In this document: one piece after another, positions 43,075-52,291 of the stretch
Numbering within the stretch: position 1 is the stretch's first letter
How the letters are laid out: each line of letters begins with the position of its first letter
From: Hymenobacter negativus
GTDB lineage: Bacteria > Bacteroidota > Bacteroidia > Cytophagales > Hymenobacteraceae
NCBI RefSeq assembly: GCF_017571495.1
Contig: NZ_JAGETZ010000003.1
Coordinates: forward strand, 248,001 to 312,000
DNA: 64,000 nt
Direction of reading: 5' to 3'
Made by a program: the position numbers and the translations under genes
The notes under the pieces: model-generated
The model's database searches: none
What the model was told of the DNA's origin: nothing
Seen by the model: only the letters and a program-made list of their open reading frames with translations

Positions 43075-43556
43075 CGCCGCAGCGTGACGAAGCTGAATGC
43101 GTAGGCGTGCTGCTCATCGGCTTCGTGGCGCTCGCGGGTTTCTTCGCGCCAGTCGCTTGGGCTGAGGGTGGGGAAAAAGGCATCGCCTTCGAAGCTGTGG
43201 TGCACTTCGGTAAGGTAGATGACGTCGGCGGCGGGTAGGGCTTGGCGGTAGATTTCCCCGCCGCCGATAACGCAGACTTCCTCGTCGAGCTGGGCCGCGC
43301 GGGCCAGAGCGGCGGGGAGCGAGGCAAAGGTTTCGCAGCCGGGAGCGGCCCAGTCTTGCTGACGCGTTATCACGATGTTGGGCCGCTTGGGGAGGGCCCG
43401 GCCCAGGCTGTCGTAGGTGCGGCGGCCCATCACCACGGGGTGGCCCAGCGTAAGAGCTTTGAAGTGCTGAAGGTCGGCGGGCAGACGGCCCCAGGGCATG
43501 CCACCATCTTTGCCGATAACGTTATTTTCGGCTACGGCCACAACGAAAGAAACCAT
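43068..43556 (-). CDS. folA: dihydrofolate reductase
   Basis: 162 aa from ATG 43556 (MVSFVVAVAENNVIGKDGGM); longer in-frame readings run into the upstream gene. Active-site Asp28 is in LPADLQHFK; GRRTYDSLG and VIGGGEIYRQALP bind NADPH. It reduces dihydrofolate to tetrahydrofolate. Third in a minus-strand series fmt, DUF6056, folA; fmt uses formyl-tetrahydrofolate, so two folate-linked genes flank a membrane protein. It shares a palindromic terminator with porU2. Confidence 0.95.
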   Translation of the reverse strand: MVSFVVAVAENNVIGKDGGMPWGRLPADLQHFKALTLGHPVVMGRRTYDSLGRALPKRPNIVITRQQDWAAPGCETFASLPAALARAAQLDEEVCVIGGGEIYRQALPAADVIYLTEVHHSFEGDAFFPTLSPSDWREETRERHEADEQHAYAFSFVTLRRR

Positions 43557-43608
43557 TGGGTAAGGGAGGTTAGAGGTATAGGAAAAATGACTTGAATATG
43601 TGACTACA

Positions 43609-45117
43609 CTACAGGCCTTCGCCCACCCGGCCCTGTGCGGAATGCCCCGAAATATCAACGGAGTCGAGGCCAAACCAGTGGGCAGTGACATCGTTGTTGT
43701 GATGCTGGAAGCTGTTGTTGGGATGATGGAACAGGTTTTCGCCCAAAATGGATACGTGACGCGGCACGATGCCGGAGAACGGCGCGACGACCAGCACGCG
43801 CTGCCCACGCCGGGCGGCGGCCTGCATTTGGGCAAACCGCGCCTCGTTCTGAGCGCGCCAGGTAGGGGCATTGCGTAGCCATTCGGTCCAGGCATTGCGC
43901 TCCACGCCGGCGGCCAGCAGGAGTAGCGTCAGGCCAGTGGCGAGTTGCTGGCTATAACGCAAAGCGCGTCGCACGGCGGCCGGAACCTGGGTGGGAACGG
44001 CTGCCCACAGCACCGCGGCCCATCCCAAAAACAGCCACAGCCAGATAAAGCTGCTGGTGCGGCCCGGCGGTGGGTTGGGCGTGATGAAGGCGTGAAACAG
44101 GAAGCTAAGGCCCACGCCCATCAGCAGTACCGCCATCCCGGCTGGCAGCGGCAGTCGAAAACCCGCCGGCCGCCAATGGCGCACGCGCACCAACAGCGGC
44201 CCCAGCAGCACGGGCAACGATAGCAGCGCCACAACGTGCGTAGGCTTGGTCAGAAACGCCACAATATTCTCGCCGCCGTAGCGCAGTACCGTGCCCAGGT
44301 GCACCGATACGGCCGTGGCCTTGCCGGTAGTGCCGTACATCCGGACCCAGTTGCCGGGAGCCAGCACGGCCACGGTGCCCGCCACCACGGCCGTGACCAG
44401 CAAGCCACCCCAGCAGGTAGCGGCCCGGCGCAGGCCACTGCGCCAGGTGCTGGCCAGTAGCACCAATAGCATCCACCCCAGCAGCAGCAGCGCAATTTCA
44501 TTCAGCCCCACCACAACCACGGCGCTCAGTTGCGCCAGGCCATACCAGCTCCAACTCTTCCAACCCGAAGTTCGCAAGGCCCGCAACCCGGCCACCGGAA
44601 TCAGGAGCATGAGAATGATGCCCAACTGGTAGCCGGTGCTGGCGCAAAACCAGTAGAATAAGGGATAGATGGTCGGCATCCAGGCGAGGCAAAGCAGCAG
44701 CAGCAGCGCGGCCCCGCGTCCGGCGGCCCCATGCGACAGCCGTCGGCCGCTCAGCTCGCGCAGGCTGAAGTAGAGCACCGCGAGGGTGCCGCTCAGTATC
44801 AGTAGGGGCACGAAGTGCGTGCCGCCCAGCCAGCCATAGCTGAGCGGGTTGCCCAATGTCTGGATGAAGCACGTGGCATAGCGCCCGCCCCAATTCAGGT
44901 AAAATGCTTTCTGGGCCTGCCAGAAGCCCTGCTGGCGCACCATCAGCGCCATGCCGAAATCATCCCAGAAAGGCGCATTATAAAATGACAGCGCGAAAAA
45001 AGGAAGCAAGGCCAACGCCAGAGCCAGCCCGATAAGCGAGCCACGTTGCCGCACCACCCACCGCTTTAGCAGCCACGGGCGGGCCGTGGGCCGAGCAGAC
45101 GGGGTGGGAATCGACAT
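43609..45117 (-). CDS. DUF6056-family polytopic membrane protein
   Basis: 502 aa with about eleven membrane segments. Features recalling the DUF6056 / GT-C-like family are an early NAPFWDDFGMALMVRQQGF, WGGRYATCF in the first periplasmic loop, and GLNEIALLL mid-protein. These loop acidic and aromatic residues resemble lipid-linked-sugar glycosyltransferases, but enzyme activity is not established. It starts 15 nt after the fmt stop on the same strand, so it is probably cotranscribed with fmt, and it precedes folA by 52 nt. Confidence 0.82.
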   Translation of the reverse strand: MSIPTPSARPTARPWLLKRWVVRQRGSLIGLALALALLPFFALSFYNAPFWDDFGMALMVRQQGFWQAQKAFYLNWGGRYATCFIQTLGNPLSYGWLGGTHFVPLLILSGTLAVLYFSLRELSGRRLSHGAAGRGAALLLLLCLAWMPTIYPLFYWFCASTGYQLGIILMLLIPVAGLRALRTSGWKSWSWYGLAQLSAVVVVGLNEIALLLLGWMLLVLLASTWRSGLRRAATCWGGLLVTAVVAGTVAVLAPGNWVRMYGTTGKATAVSVHLGTVLRYGGENIVAFLTKPTHVVALLSLPVLLGPLLVRVRHWRPAGFRLPLPAGMAVLLMGVGLSFLFHAFITPNPPPGRTSSFIWLWLFLGWAAVLWAAVPTQVPAAVRRALRYSQQLATGLTLLLLAAGVERNAWTEWLRNAPTWRAQNEARFAQMQAAARRGQRVLVVAPFSGIVPRHVSILGENLFHHPNNSFQHHNNDVTAHWFGLDSVDISGHSAQGRVGEGL

Positions 45118-45132
45118 GGAAAAGAAGCTGGG

Positions 45133-46095
45133 CTATGGGCGCTCCACCGTTTGCAAGTCGCGGCCCGCGCCCCGCAGCAATTCCTCTATAGACATGCGCT
45201 TTTTGCCCTCGAGCTGCACGTCGAGCAAATCCAGCCACCCGGCAGCGGTGGCTACGCGCAGAAATTTTTTGCCGTCCGAATGCCATTCCCCCGGGTTTGC
45301 AATCGGGGTGCCTTCGGTGTAATAGGGCAGGGCTTGGGCGCGGAAAACCTTGATGATGCGGCCGCCGGGCAGGGTGGTGAAGGCGGTGGGGATGGGGGAG
45401 AGGCCACGCACCCAGTTCACGAGGTCGGCCGCGGGACGGGTGAAATCGAGGCGACCGGTTTCCTTCTGAAGCTTGGGAGCGGGCCGCAGGTCGTCGCGCT
45501 GCACTTGCGGAATGCTGGGCGCCGTGCCCGCCGCGATGGCCTCCACCGAGCGGCGCGCCAGGGCGGCGCCTACTTCCTTGAGCTTATTATAAAGTGAGCC
45601 GAAATCATCCTCGGGCGCAATGGCCACCCGGTCCTGAAAAATAAGGTCGCCGGTGTCGATTTCGTGGCGCAGGAAGAAGGAGGTTACGCCGGTTTCTAGG
45701 TCGCCGTGCATCAGGGCCCAGTTGATGGGGGCCGCGCCCCGGTACTGAGGCAACAGCGAGGCGTGGATGTTGATGGAGCCCAGCCGGGGCATGTTCCACA
45801 CGGCCTCGGGCAGCATGCGAAAAGCCACCACCACTTGCAAATCGGCGGCGTAGGATTTTAGCTCACTCTGAAAATCAGGCGATTTTAGGTTGGTGGGTTG
45901 CAGCACGGGCAGGCCGTGGGCTTCGGCGGCCACTTTCACCGCCGAGGCTTGGAGCTGTCGCCCGCGCCCCGCCGGCCGGTCGGGCGCCGTGACAACGGCC
46001 ACCACTTGCCCGCCCGTCCAGGCCAGCAGGCTTTCCAGCGTGGATACGGCAAAGTCGGGAGTGCCCATGAAAATGAGGCGCAGGGGAGTATTCAT
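45133..46095 (-). CDS. fmt: methionyl-tRNA formyltransferase
   Basis: 320 aa from ATG 46095 (MNTPLRLIFMGTPDFAVSTL). The longer in-frame reading to 46257 is rejected because it runs into the 40-42-bp repeat block. The formyltransferase domain has NIHASLLPQYRGAAPINWAL, holding the catalytic Asn, His and the SLLPxxRG signature, plus the Asp in EIDTGDL. The C-terminal OB-like domain binds tRNA. It formylates initiator Met-tRNA using 10-formyl-tetrahydrofolate. Confidence 0.96.
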   Translation of the reverse strand: MNTPLRLIFMGTPDFAVSTLESLLAWTGGQVVAVVTAPDRPAGRGRQLQASAVKVAAEAHGLPVLQPTNLKSPDFQSELKSYAADLQVVVAFRMLPEAVWNMPRLGSINIHASLLPQYRGAAPINWALMHGDLETGVTSFFLRHEIDTGDLIFQDRVAIAPEDDFGSLYNKLKEVGAALARRSVEAIAAGTAPSIPQVQRDDLRPAPKLQKETGRLDFTRPAADLVNWVRGLSPIPTAFTTLPGGRIIKVFRAQALPYYTEGTPIANPGEWHSDGKKFLRVATAAGWLDLLDVQLEGKKRMSIEELLRGAGRDLQTVERP

Positions 46096-46143
46096 GGAGC
46101 AAAGAAAACGCCGAAGGGCGGAAGCGGGTGATGTTTCGGCTAA

Positions 46144-46349
46144 AAAGTCCCCGGACCTTAGAATCGCGATTCCAGGCTCGGAGGAAACTCCCCCAGCCTT
46201 GGAATTCCCATTCTGCCCTAGAGGAAAAGTCCCTAAATCTCGGAATTGCGATTCCAAGGTCCGGGGACTTTCCCCCGGCCTCGAAAAGAGGATTTCAGGG
46301 TGGAGGGAGTTTTACCGAAGTTCGAAAACGGGTTTTCAAGGTCCGGGGG
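46144..46349. repeat. five imperfect 40-42-bp palindromic repeats
   Basis: Units begin at 46144, 46186, 46226, 46268 and 46309 (42, 40, 42, 41 and 41 nt). The first and third share AAAGTCCC, a central GAATYGCGATTCC-like dyad and a GGTCCGGGGA-like end; the others are more diverged but keep spacing and the GRGGA ending. Each unit is itself an imperfect palindrome. The block lies between the divergently oriented ends of fmt's upstream side and the NamZ-like gene. Confidence 0.85.
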
Positions 46350-46366
46350 CTTTTCAATCCCTCGGG

Positions 46367-46388
46367 CTTCGCTGCGCGCTGCATGACG
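46367..46388. repeat. REP-like half element
   Basis: CTTCGCTGCGCGCTGCATGA plus CG closely matches 8978-8999 (CTTCGCTGCGCTCGGCATGA plus CG). It directly follows the five-unit repeat block and precedes the stop of the NamZ-like gene. Confidence 0.65.
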
Positions 46389-46404
46389 GGCTTTCCGATG
46401 CTAC

Positions 46405-47640
46405 CTACCGCTCCGGATACAGCAGATATTTCTTCCGCAAGGCCTTGAACTTCGCCAGGCCCGGCTGCCAGGAAGCCCGAATTTCGGCCTCTGACTTACC
46501 GGCGATGACTTGCTGGCGCAGGGCATTAGTGCCGGATAGTTCTTCGAAATACTTTCCGAAGAAATGGGCCTTGTCGGTACTCTGCTGGTAGAAATCGAGC
46601 AGGTAGCTTAGCACAAGGCCGCCGTCGGCGGAGCGGCTGGGGGCAGTGGCCAGGTTGAGGCCGTAGCAGCGCTGGCCATTCATGGGCGGAGTGGGCGAGC
46701 CGGCGTTGGGGGCGGGCGTGAACGAGTAAGGCCGCGTGCTGGGCTGACTCGGGCTGCCAATAATTTCGAACGGCGTAGTGGTGCCGCGTCCGATGCTCAC
46801 ATTGGTACCTTCGAACAAGCAGATACTGGGATAGAGCCGGATAGCGTGGTCGGTGGGGAGGTTGGGGGAGGGGCGCACGGGCAGGTGGTAGGCCGTGGCG
46901 TGGGTGTAGCCCTTGGCCAGCGGGATGACCGTGAGCGGACAGGTTTTGCCACCGGCCAGCCATTTCTCGCCGTTTATCATATTCGCCAGCTCGCCTACCG
47001 TGAGGCCGTGGGCAATGGGCAGCGGGTCGAGGCCGACGAAGGATTTGTGCGCGGGCTCCAGCATGGGGCCGTCCACCAGGTCGCCATTGGGGTTGGGCCG
47101 GTCGAGCACGATAACCTTTTTGCCCTGCTCAGCCGCTGCTTCCATCACGTAGTGCAACGTGCTGATGAAGGTGTAGAACCGCGCGCCCACGTCCTGAATA
47201 TCGAACACCAGCACATCTACATCGGCCAGCATTTCGGGCGTGGGCTTCTTGGTTTTGCCGTACACCGAGCGCACGGGCACGCCGCTCCGCGCATCGCGCC
47301 CATCCTTAATGGTCGCGCCATCGGCCGCCTCGCCCCGGAAGCCATGCTCCGGCGCAAAGATGGCCGTAACATTCACGCCCTGGGCCCGCAGGGTATCCAC
47401 GAGGTAGCTGCTGGCCACCTGCGAGGTCTGGTTGATGACCAGGCCCACCCGTTGCCCTTTGAGCAGGGGCAGGTACTCGCTAAGTCGCTCGGCGCCTACC
47501 ACTACGGCGGCAGGCGCAACGCGGGGCCGGGTCTCCGACGTATGGGACACAGCCGGAGCCTGTGCCGGAGGGTGGGAAGTGCCGCAGGCCGGCAGGGCCA
47601 GCAGCATCGAAAACGTGATTTTAGCCGAAATGCCAAGCAT
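46405..47640 (-). CDS. DUF1343 lipoprotein, NamZ-like exo-beta-N-acetylmuramidase
   Basis: 411 aa. A lipoprotein signal with lipobox LPAC (SMLLALPACGTS) predicts lipid anchoring. DUF1343 features are QRVGLVINQTSQV, FAPEHGFRGEAADGA, a VDVLVFDIQDVGARFYTFIS segment, ICLFEGTNVSIGRGT and the C-terminal Tyr-rich end. The characterised family member NamZ removes terminal MurNAc from peptidoglycan fragments, so cell-wall recycling in the periplasm or outer leaflet is likely. It is separated from fmt upstream by a repeat block and is probably monocistronic. Confidence 0.9.
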   Translation of the reverse strand: MLGISAKITFSMLLALPACGTSHPPAQAPAVSHTSETRPRVAPAAVVVGAERLSEYLPLLKGQRVGLVINQTSQVASSYLVDTLRAQGVNVTAIFAPEHGFRGEAADGATIKDGRDARSGVPVRSVYGKTKKPTPEMLADVDVLVFDIQDVGARFYTFISTLHYVMEAAAEQGKKVIVLDRPNPNGDLVDGPMLEPAHKSFVGLDPLPIAHGLTVGELANMINGEKWLAGGKTCPLTVIPLAKGYTHATAYHLPVRPSPNLPTDHAIRLYPSICLFEGTNVSIGRGTTTPFEIIGSPSQPSTRPYSFTPAPNAGSPTPPMNGQRCYGLNLATAPSRSADGGLVLSYLLDFYQQSTDKAHFFGKYFEELSGTNALRQQVIAGKSEAEIRASWQPGLAKFKALRKKYLLYPER

Positions 47641-47749
47641 AGCAATGGTAAAAAAGAAAAATAACTACCGGCCGATTACAGCCCGCACGGGATATGTAGT
47701 GCGGCGGCGTGGCCGGTCAGCGTTCAAAACGTAGCTTTACGGCTGAACA

Positions 47750-48973
47750 ATGAACGTCGCCCGCTACATTTCGCACAAGATTGACGGGGGAGCCGACTCC
47801 GGCTCCTTCACCTCGTCTGTCACAAAAATAGCCATTATCAGCATCGCCATGGGCCTGGCGGTGATGGTGGTGTCGTTTGCCATCCTGCAAGGGTTTCGCA
47901 ACGAGATTCAGAACAAGATTTTCTCATTTGGTGCCCACCTGCAAATCTCGCGCTACGATACCAACAACTCCCTGGAAGTAGCTCCTATTGCCGGCCCGCG
48001 GCTGGTCGATGAGCTGCACCAGTTTGCCGAAGTAAAGTCGACCCAGCCCTACGCCGTGAAAACGGCCATCATCAAAACCACCGATGAAGTGTTGGGCGTG
48101 GTGCTCAAGGGCATTGCCGAAACCGACGGCCGCTCGCCCATGCGCCAGAACCTAGTGGCCGGTAAGTTTCTCAGCTTCCCGGACTCGGCAGCCAGCGAAG
48201 ACGTGCTGCTCTCGCGCAAAGTGGCCGATAAGCTGCGCCTCTCGGTGGGCGATAAGGCGCTATTCTACTTCATCCAAAACCCGCCGCGCATCCGGCAGTT
48301 TCGCGTCAGCGGCATCTATTCCACGGGCCTCGATGAGTTTGATGAAGTGTACGTGCTGGGCGACATTCGCCAGATTCGGGAGCTAAACTCGCCCGCCTGG
48401 CCCGACTCGCTGGTGGGCGGTATGGAAGTGGTGCTGAAAAACTTCAATGCCCTGGACCACACCTACGACAAGTTCATCGAGCAGCTGCCCTACGACCTCA
48501 AAATCGACAAAATCACGGACCAGTACGCCCAGCTTTTTGACTGGCTCCAACTGTTGAACCGCAACGTCATCATCTTTCTGCTCCTGATAATTTTCGTGGC
48601 CACCTTCAATATGGTGGCCACCATCTTCATCATGATTCTGGAGCGCACCAACATGATTGGCATCCTCAAAGCATTGGGCGCGACGGATACGCAGATTCGG
48701 CGGATGTTCTTTTTTCGGGGCCTGTCGCTCACGCTACGGGGCATGCTTATCGGCAACGTGATAGCCGTGGGCTTCTGTGCCATCCAGTACTACTTCCACG
48801 TCATCCCGCTCGACCCCGAAAACTACTACATGGACCGCGTGCCCATCTCCTGGGACCCGCGCATGCTGCTCATCCTGAACGTGGCCACCTTCGCCGCCTC
48901 GCTGCTGGCTGTGCTCATTCCCACGTACTTAATTTCCCGGATTAAGCCAGTAGTGGCCATTAAGTTCGACTGA
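47750..48973 (+). CDS. FtsX-like ABC permease (LolC/LolE-like)
   Basis: 407 aa. One N-terminal membrane helix (IAIISIAMGLAVMVVSFAIL) is followed by a large periplasmic MacB-PCD-like domain, about 60-260 (FSFGAHLQISRYDTNN). Three C-terminal helices (IFLLLIIFVATFNMVATIFI and onward) carry the FtsX signature GILKALGATDTQIRRMFF. It resembles LolC/LolE lipoprotein-release permeases; many lipoproteins are encoded nearby. No LolD-like ATPase gene is adjacent. A TAGCTTTA element at 47732-47739 may be the -7 box, giving a very short leader. Confidence 0.9.
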   Translation: MNVARYISHKIDGGADSGSFTSSVTKIAIISIAMGLAVMVVSFAILQGFRNEIQNKIFSFGAHLQISRYDTNNSLEVAPIAGPRLVDELHQFAEVKSTQPYAVKTAIIKTTDEVLGVVLKGIAETDGRSPMRQNLVAGKFLSFPDSAASEDVLLSRKVADKLRLSVGDKALFYFIQNPPRIRQFRVSGIYSTGLDEFDEVYVLGDIRQIRELNSPAWPDSLVGGMEVVLKNFNALDHTYDKFIEQLPYDLKIDKITDQYAQLFDWLQLLNRNVIIFLLLIIFVATFNMVATIFIMILERTNMIGILKALGATDTQIRRMFFFRGLSLTLRGMLIGNVIAVGFCAIQYYFHVIPLDPENYYMDRVPISWDPRMLLILNVATFAASLLAVLIPTYLISRIKPVVAIKFD

Positions 48974-48992
48974 CCATCCTCCGCATCTGCTA

Positions 48993-49979
48993 ATGCGCCA
49001 CCAGACCATAGAAGCCGTCGGCCTGCAAACCATTGCCTGGCGGGGCGATGCTATTGTGGACTGGGCCTGCGCCGGACAATTTTATGGCTTGGATGGGGCG
49101 CGGGGGCAGCTCGGGCACCAGGACTTCACCGCCGATTACAACCGTGCCCTAACCTCGGCCGACGGGCAGTACGTCTTCCTGTACCAAGTGCTCGGTACCA
49201 AAGGCTTGCTGCTAAAAAACGGAGAGGTTCTGCGGGAAATCAACCGCTCTGATTACCAAGCGCAGGTATACGAGTACCCAGCTGCTTTTGTCACCATCGA
49301 TGGCATCACTTACTTGGTGCATTGTCCCGTACAATATTGCCAGCTCGATTTTGAAGAGGTAGAATCTGGCGAGATAGTCACCAACACCCCGGCCCGCAGC
49401 CCCAGCGACTTTTTCCACTCCCGGCTGGAAATCAGTCCCGAAGGAACATTCCTGATGAGCAAGGGCTGGTACTGGCACCCGTGGGATGGAGTGCAGGTGT
49501 TCGACAATAGAGCGTGTCTGCGTAATCCTCAACTACTGGATACCTGCGAAGAAATGCGGCCCGATGTAGGGAGTGAAGTCAGCTCGGCATGTTTCATCAC
49601 CGAAAGCACCATTTTGCTAGTTGCTTCTACTGAGGAGTCGATGCGTGATGAAGACGAAGAAGAAACATTGCCACCGGGGCACTTAGCCACTTGGGACGTG
49701 TCAACCAAAGTGTTTTCCAGCGCCATCGCCATCCCGGGCATAGCTGGAAACGTATTTCCCATTGATGCGGAGCGAGCCTGGGACCTATACGGGTATCCCA
49801 AAATAATCAACCTCAAAACCGGCGAAGTGATGGATAAGCTGGAGTCGCTCGACACCAGTCAGCAATGCTCTTCCATCATTCACCACCTGAGCGAAGTACC
49901 AGCCATCGCCTTCAATTCGCAGACCAAACGCATAGCAGTAAAAAACGGCGACCAGCTAGTGGTGCTTTCCGTGGAGTAG
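48993..49979 (+). CDS. hypothetical beta-propeller-like protein
   Basis: 328 aa of no family I recognise. There is no signal peptide or membrane segment. The sequence is made of short beta segments with aromatic residues, such as LTSADGQYVFLYQVLGTKGL, ISPEGTFLMSKGWYWHPWDG and GHLATWDVSTKVFSS, which look like successive propeller blades with WD-like spacing. An acidic stretch RDEDEEETLPPGH lies near 222. It starts 20 nt after the FtsX-like permease stop and is probably cotranscribed. Function unknown. Confidence 0.75.
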   Translation: MRHQTIEAVGLQTIAWRGDAIVDWACAGQFYGLDGARGQLGHQDFTADYNRALTSADGQYVFLYQVLGTKGLLLKNGEVLREINRSDYQAQVYEYPAAFVTIDGITYLVHCPVQYCQLDFEEVESGEIVTNTPARSPSDFFHSRLEISPEGTFLMSKGWYWHPWDGVQVFDNRACLRNPQLLDTCEEMRPDVGSEVSSACFITESTILLVASTEESMRDEDEEETLPPGHLATWDVSTKVFSSAIAIPGIAGNVFPIDAERAWDLYGYPKIINLKTGEVMDKLESLDTSQQCSSIIHHLSEVPAIAFNSQTKRIAVKNGDQLVVLSVE

Positions 49980-49995
49980 CACAACGCAAGTTGAC

Positions 49996-50724
49996 CTATA
50001 TCAACCGGCTTTGCAGCACCAGGTTGGGGTTGGGACACAGGGCCGCCCATTGTTCCCGCTCGCTGGGCCGGGCTACGCCTGGGAAGTCGCCCACGCGGCC
50101 CTGCATGTCGGCAATAAGCTGGAAGTGCAGGTGCGGCGGCCAGTCGCCGTTTTCCGGGAACGGCCCGACAGTGGCGAAAGCTTCGCCTCGCGTCAGCACC
50201 TGGCCCACGCGCAGGCTGCGCCATTCCTGGCGGCTGAGGTGGCCATAGAGGCTGTAGAATGTGGTGCCATCCAACTCGTGCTCGAGAATGACGGTGGGGC
50301 CGTAGTCGCCAAAGTTGTCATTGTCGGCCAGGCTGTGAATCGTGGCGGCCAGTGGAGCAAGTACGGGTGTACCAGCGGCCAGCCACACATCCACGCCCAA
50401 GTGCAAGGAGCGCGCTTCCTCCACCACGCCAGGGCCAAAATGAGCGCTTCGGCGGTAAATAACCCGGTCTTCGAGGTACCCCCCAATGCCAATGGTGGCC
50501 CGTTGCGCTACCAGCAACTGCGCAACGAGGACTTCAAAGGCAGCGGTGCCGCGCAGGTCGGCCGTGGCGACGAGGGCATTGGCAGCGGAGAAATCGAGGC
50601 GCGCGACGTCCGGACCGTTGAGGTCAACGGGCAGCACCGGGCCAAATTCGGCCTGATGTTTTTGCAGGAGGAAGGAGAGAGGCAAAGCAGATGGACAAAA
50701 AATGAAACCTGTCGGAGCGAACAC
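49996..50724 (-). CDS. M23 (LytM-type) peptidoglycan endopeptidase-like protein
   Basis: Up to 242 aa. The peptidase domain, about 95-225, has the metal ligands of LytM: HLGVDVWLAAGTPV (H and D) and PPHLHFQL (HxH). An N-terminal segment, about 30-90, is of unknown kind. No in-frame ATG precedes the domain: the reading starts at GTG 50724, and TTG starts further in are possible, so the N-terminus is uncertain. No clear signal peptide is seen, unusual for a cell-wall enzyme, though the first residues include a short hydrophobic stretch (PLSFLL). It converges with the propeller-like gene, 16 nt between stops. Confidence 0.84.
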   Translation of the reverse strand: MFAPTGFIFCPSALPLSFLLQKHQAEFGPVLPVDLNGPDVARLDFSAANALVATADLRGTAAFEVLVAQLLVAQRATIGIGGYLEDRVIYRRSAHFGPGVVEEARSLHLGVDVWLAAGTPVLAPLAATIHSLADNDNFGDYGPTVILEHELDGTTFYSLYGHLSRQEWRSLRVGQVLTRGEAFATVGPFPENGDWPPHLHFQLIADMQGRVGDFPGVARPSEREQWAALCPNPNLVLQSRLI

Positions 50725-50796
50725 ATCCCGGGGAAAGATGTTGGCACCACACGAGAATGTGTGACCAGCGCGACCCAGGCAGCCGCGGCGGCAAGT

Positions 50797-50804
50797 TACC
50801 TTTG
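50797..50804 (+). promoter_or_regulatory. -7 box for the PaaE-like reductase
   Basis: TACCTTTG followed by C fits TAnnTTTG and the TACCTTTGC form also seen before rlmD. It is 126 nt before the ATG; no clear TTG box is seen at the expected distance. Confidence 0.45.
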
Positions 50805-50929
50805 CAGCCGATGTAACGGCGCCGTCAACGGGGCTGCTGGTTCAACTTTTTGTCATTCGCCTGTTCGCGAGCCTGCCGTTTGCCGTAAATCCGTAAGCTC
50901 CCAATACCCCATTTCCTCTTACCCAAAGC

Positions 50930-52033
50930 ATGAGTTACCATACCCTTACCGTAGTTGAGCTGACCCAGGAAACCGATGATTCCGTGACCATTCACTTGGA
51001 GCGGCCCGACCGGGCACCCATTGCCAGCCGCCCCGGCCAGTTCCTCACGCTCATCATTCCCTGCGGTCCCAATGGTAAGAAGGAGCGCCGCGCCTACTCG
51101 CTCAGCAGCATTCCGCAGGAAGCCCCGCGCCTGTCCGTGACCGTGAAACGCGTGCCCGGCGGCCTGGTGAGTAACTACCTGCTTGATACCGTAAAAGTGG
51201 GCCAGCAAATGGACGTAATGGAGCCGTTGGGCAATTTCACCCTCAGCCCCAGCCCCAAAGCGGCTCGCTCGCTGGTGCTCATTGGGGCCGGTTCGGGCAT
51301 CACGCCGCTCATGTCGATGCTCAAAGCGGTACTCAGCACCGAGCCCCAGAGCCATGTGCTGCTGATTTATGGTAACCGCAACGAGGACTCTGTTATCTTC
51401 CAGAAACAGCTCGACGACCTCGAAGCCCGTTCCAACGGCCACCTGCAGGTGGAGCACGTATACAGCCAGCCGCTGCGCCCTGGCGGCGCACACCGCCACA
51501 CCGGCCGCGTGAACCGTACCATGCTGCTGCGCATTCTGGAGCAGCGCCACCAGTTTCCGGCCGAGCAGGCCGAATACTTCATGTGCGGTCCCGAAGGCTT
51601 GATGACCGAAGCCCGAGCCGCCCTCGAACTGCTGGGCGTGCCCGAAGCCCGCGTGCGCCGCGAAAGCTTCGTAGCCACATCCGATAATGCCGAGTTGAGT
51701 GCCGCCCAGCCCAGCGGCCACGGCGATGTATCGACCAACCCATCCGACAACGTGAAAGACACCCGCACCGTCACCATTCAGTACGAAGGCAGCGAATATA
51801 TTATTGAGGTGCCTGCCAACGAAAGCATTCTCGAAACCGCGCTCGACCAGGATATTGACTTGCCATATTCCTGCCAGGCCGGTCTTTGCACTGCTTGCCG
51901 CGGCAAGTGCCTCAGTGGCAAAGTGCATCTTGATGAGCGCGAAGGCTTGTCCGATTCAGAACTGAAGCAGGGCTACATTCTCACCTGTGTGGCCCATCCC
52001 ATGACGGACGACGTCGTGATTGAAATAGGCTAG
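50930..52033 (+). CDS. ferredoxin-NADP reductase-type flavoprotein with C-terminal 2Fe-2S domain (PaaE-like)
   Basis: 367 aa in three domains. An FAD-binding barrel, about 1-100, has RRAYSLSSIP. An NAD(P)-binding domain, about 105-240, has VLIGAGSGITPLMSML and EYFMCGPEGLM. A plant-type ferredoxin domain, about 275-367, has ligands in CQAGLCTACRGKC plus a fourth Cys in YILTCVAHP. The layout matches PaaE and related oxygenase reductases. No paaABCD genes are present, so the electron acceptor is unknown. Confidence 0.92.
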   Translation: MSYHTLTVVELTQETDDSVTIHLERPDRAPIASRPGQFLTLIIPCGPNGKKERRAYSLSSIPQEAPRLSVTVKRVPGGLVSNYLLDTVKVGQQMDVMEPLGNFTLSPSPKAARSLVLIGAGSGITPLMSMLKAVLSTEPQSHVLLIYGNRNEDSVIFQKQLDDLEARSNGHLQVEHVYSQPLRPGGAHRHTGRVNRTMLLRILEQRHQFPAEQAEYFMCGPEGLMTEARAALELLGVPEARVRRESFVATSDNAELSAAQPSGHGDVSTNPSDNVKDTRTVTIQYEGSEYIIEVPANESILETALDQDIDLPYSCQAGLCTACRGKCLSGKVHLDEREGLSDSELKQGYILTCVAHPMTDDVVIEIG

Positions 52034-52291
52034 GAGTCTTTATATTGATTGGATATCTGCGGTCATTTTGAGTGCCGCTGTCATTCAAGCACTGCGAAGT
52101 ACCGCGTCAGTTGCAGCAATGCAATTGGTGCAGTAGTGGTAAGGTACCTCATTAAGCATAGGATGACAATGGGCACTCAAATAATAGATACGCACCATCT
52201 GCAACTATTTTCAGTCCCGTCGATTGTTTGTTGCGTAGGGTAAAAGCAGGGTTTATTGACTGCTCCGCTTACTTTCGACTATACTTGTACA

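Noticed and set aside
45890..46591. 233-codon plus-strand reading through the repeat block
   Set aside because: It joins antisense fmt, repeats and antisense namZ; no coherent protein character.
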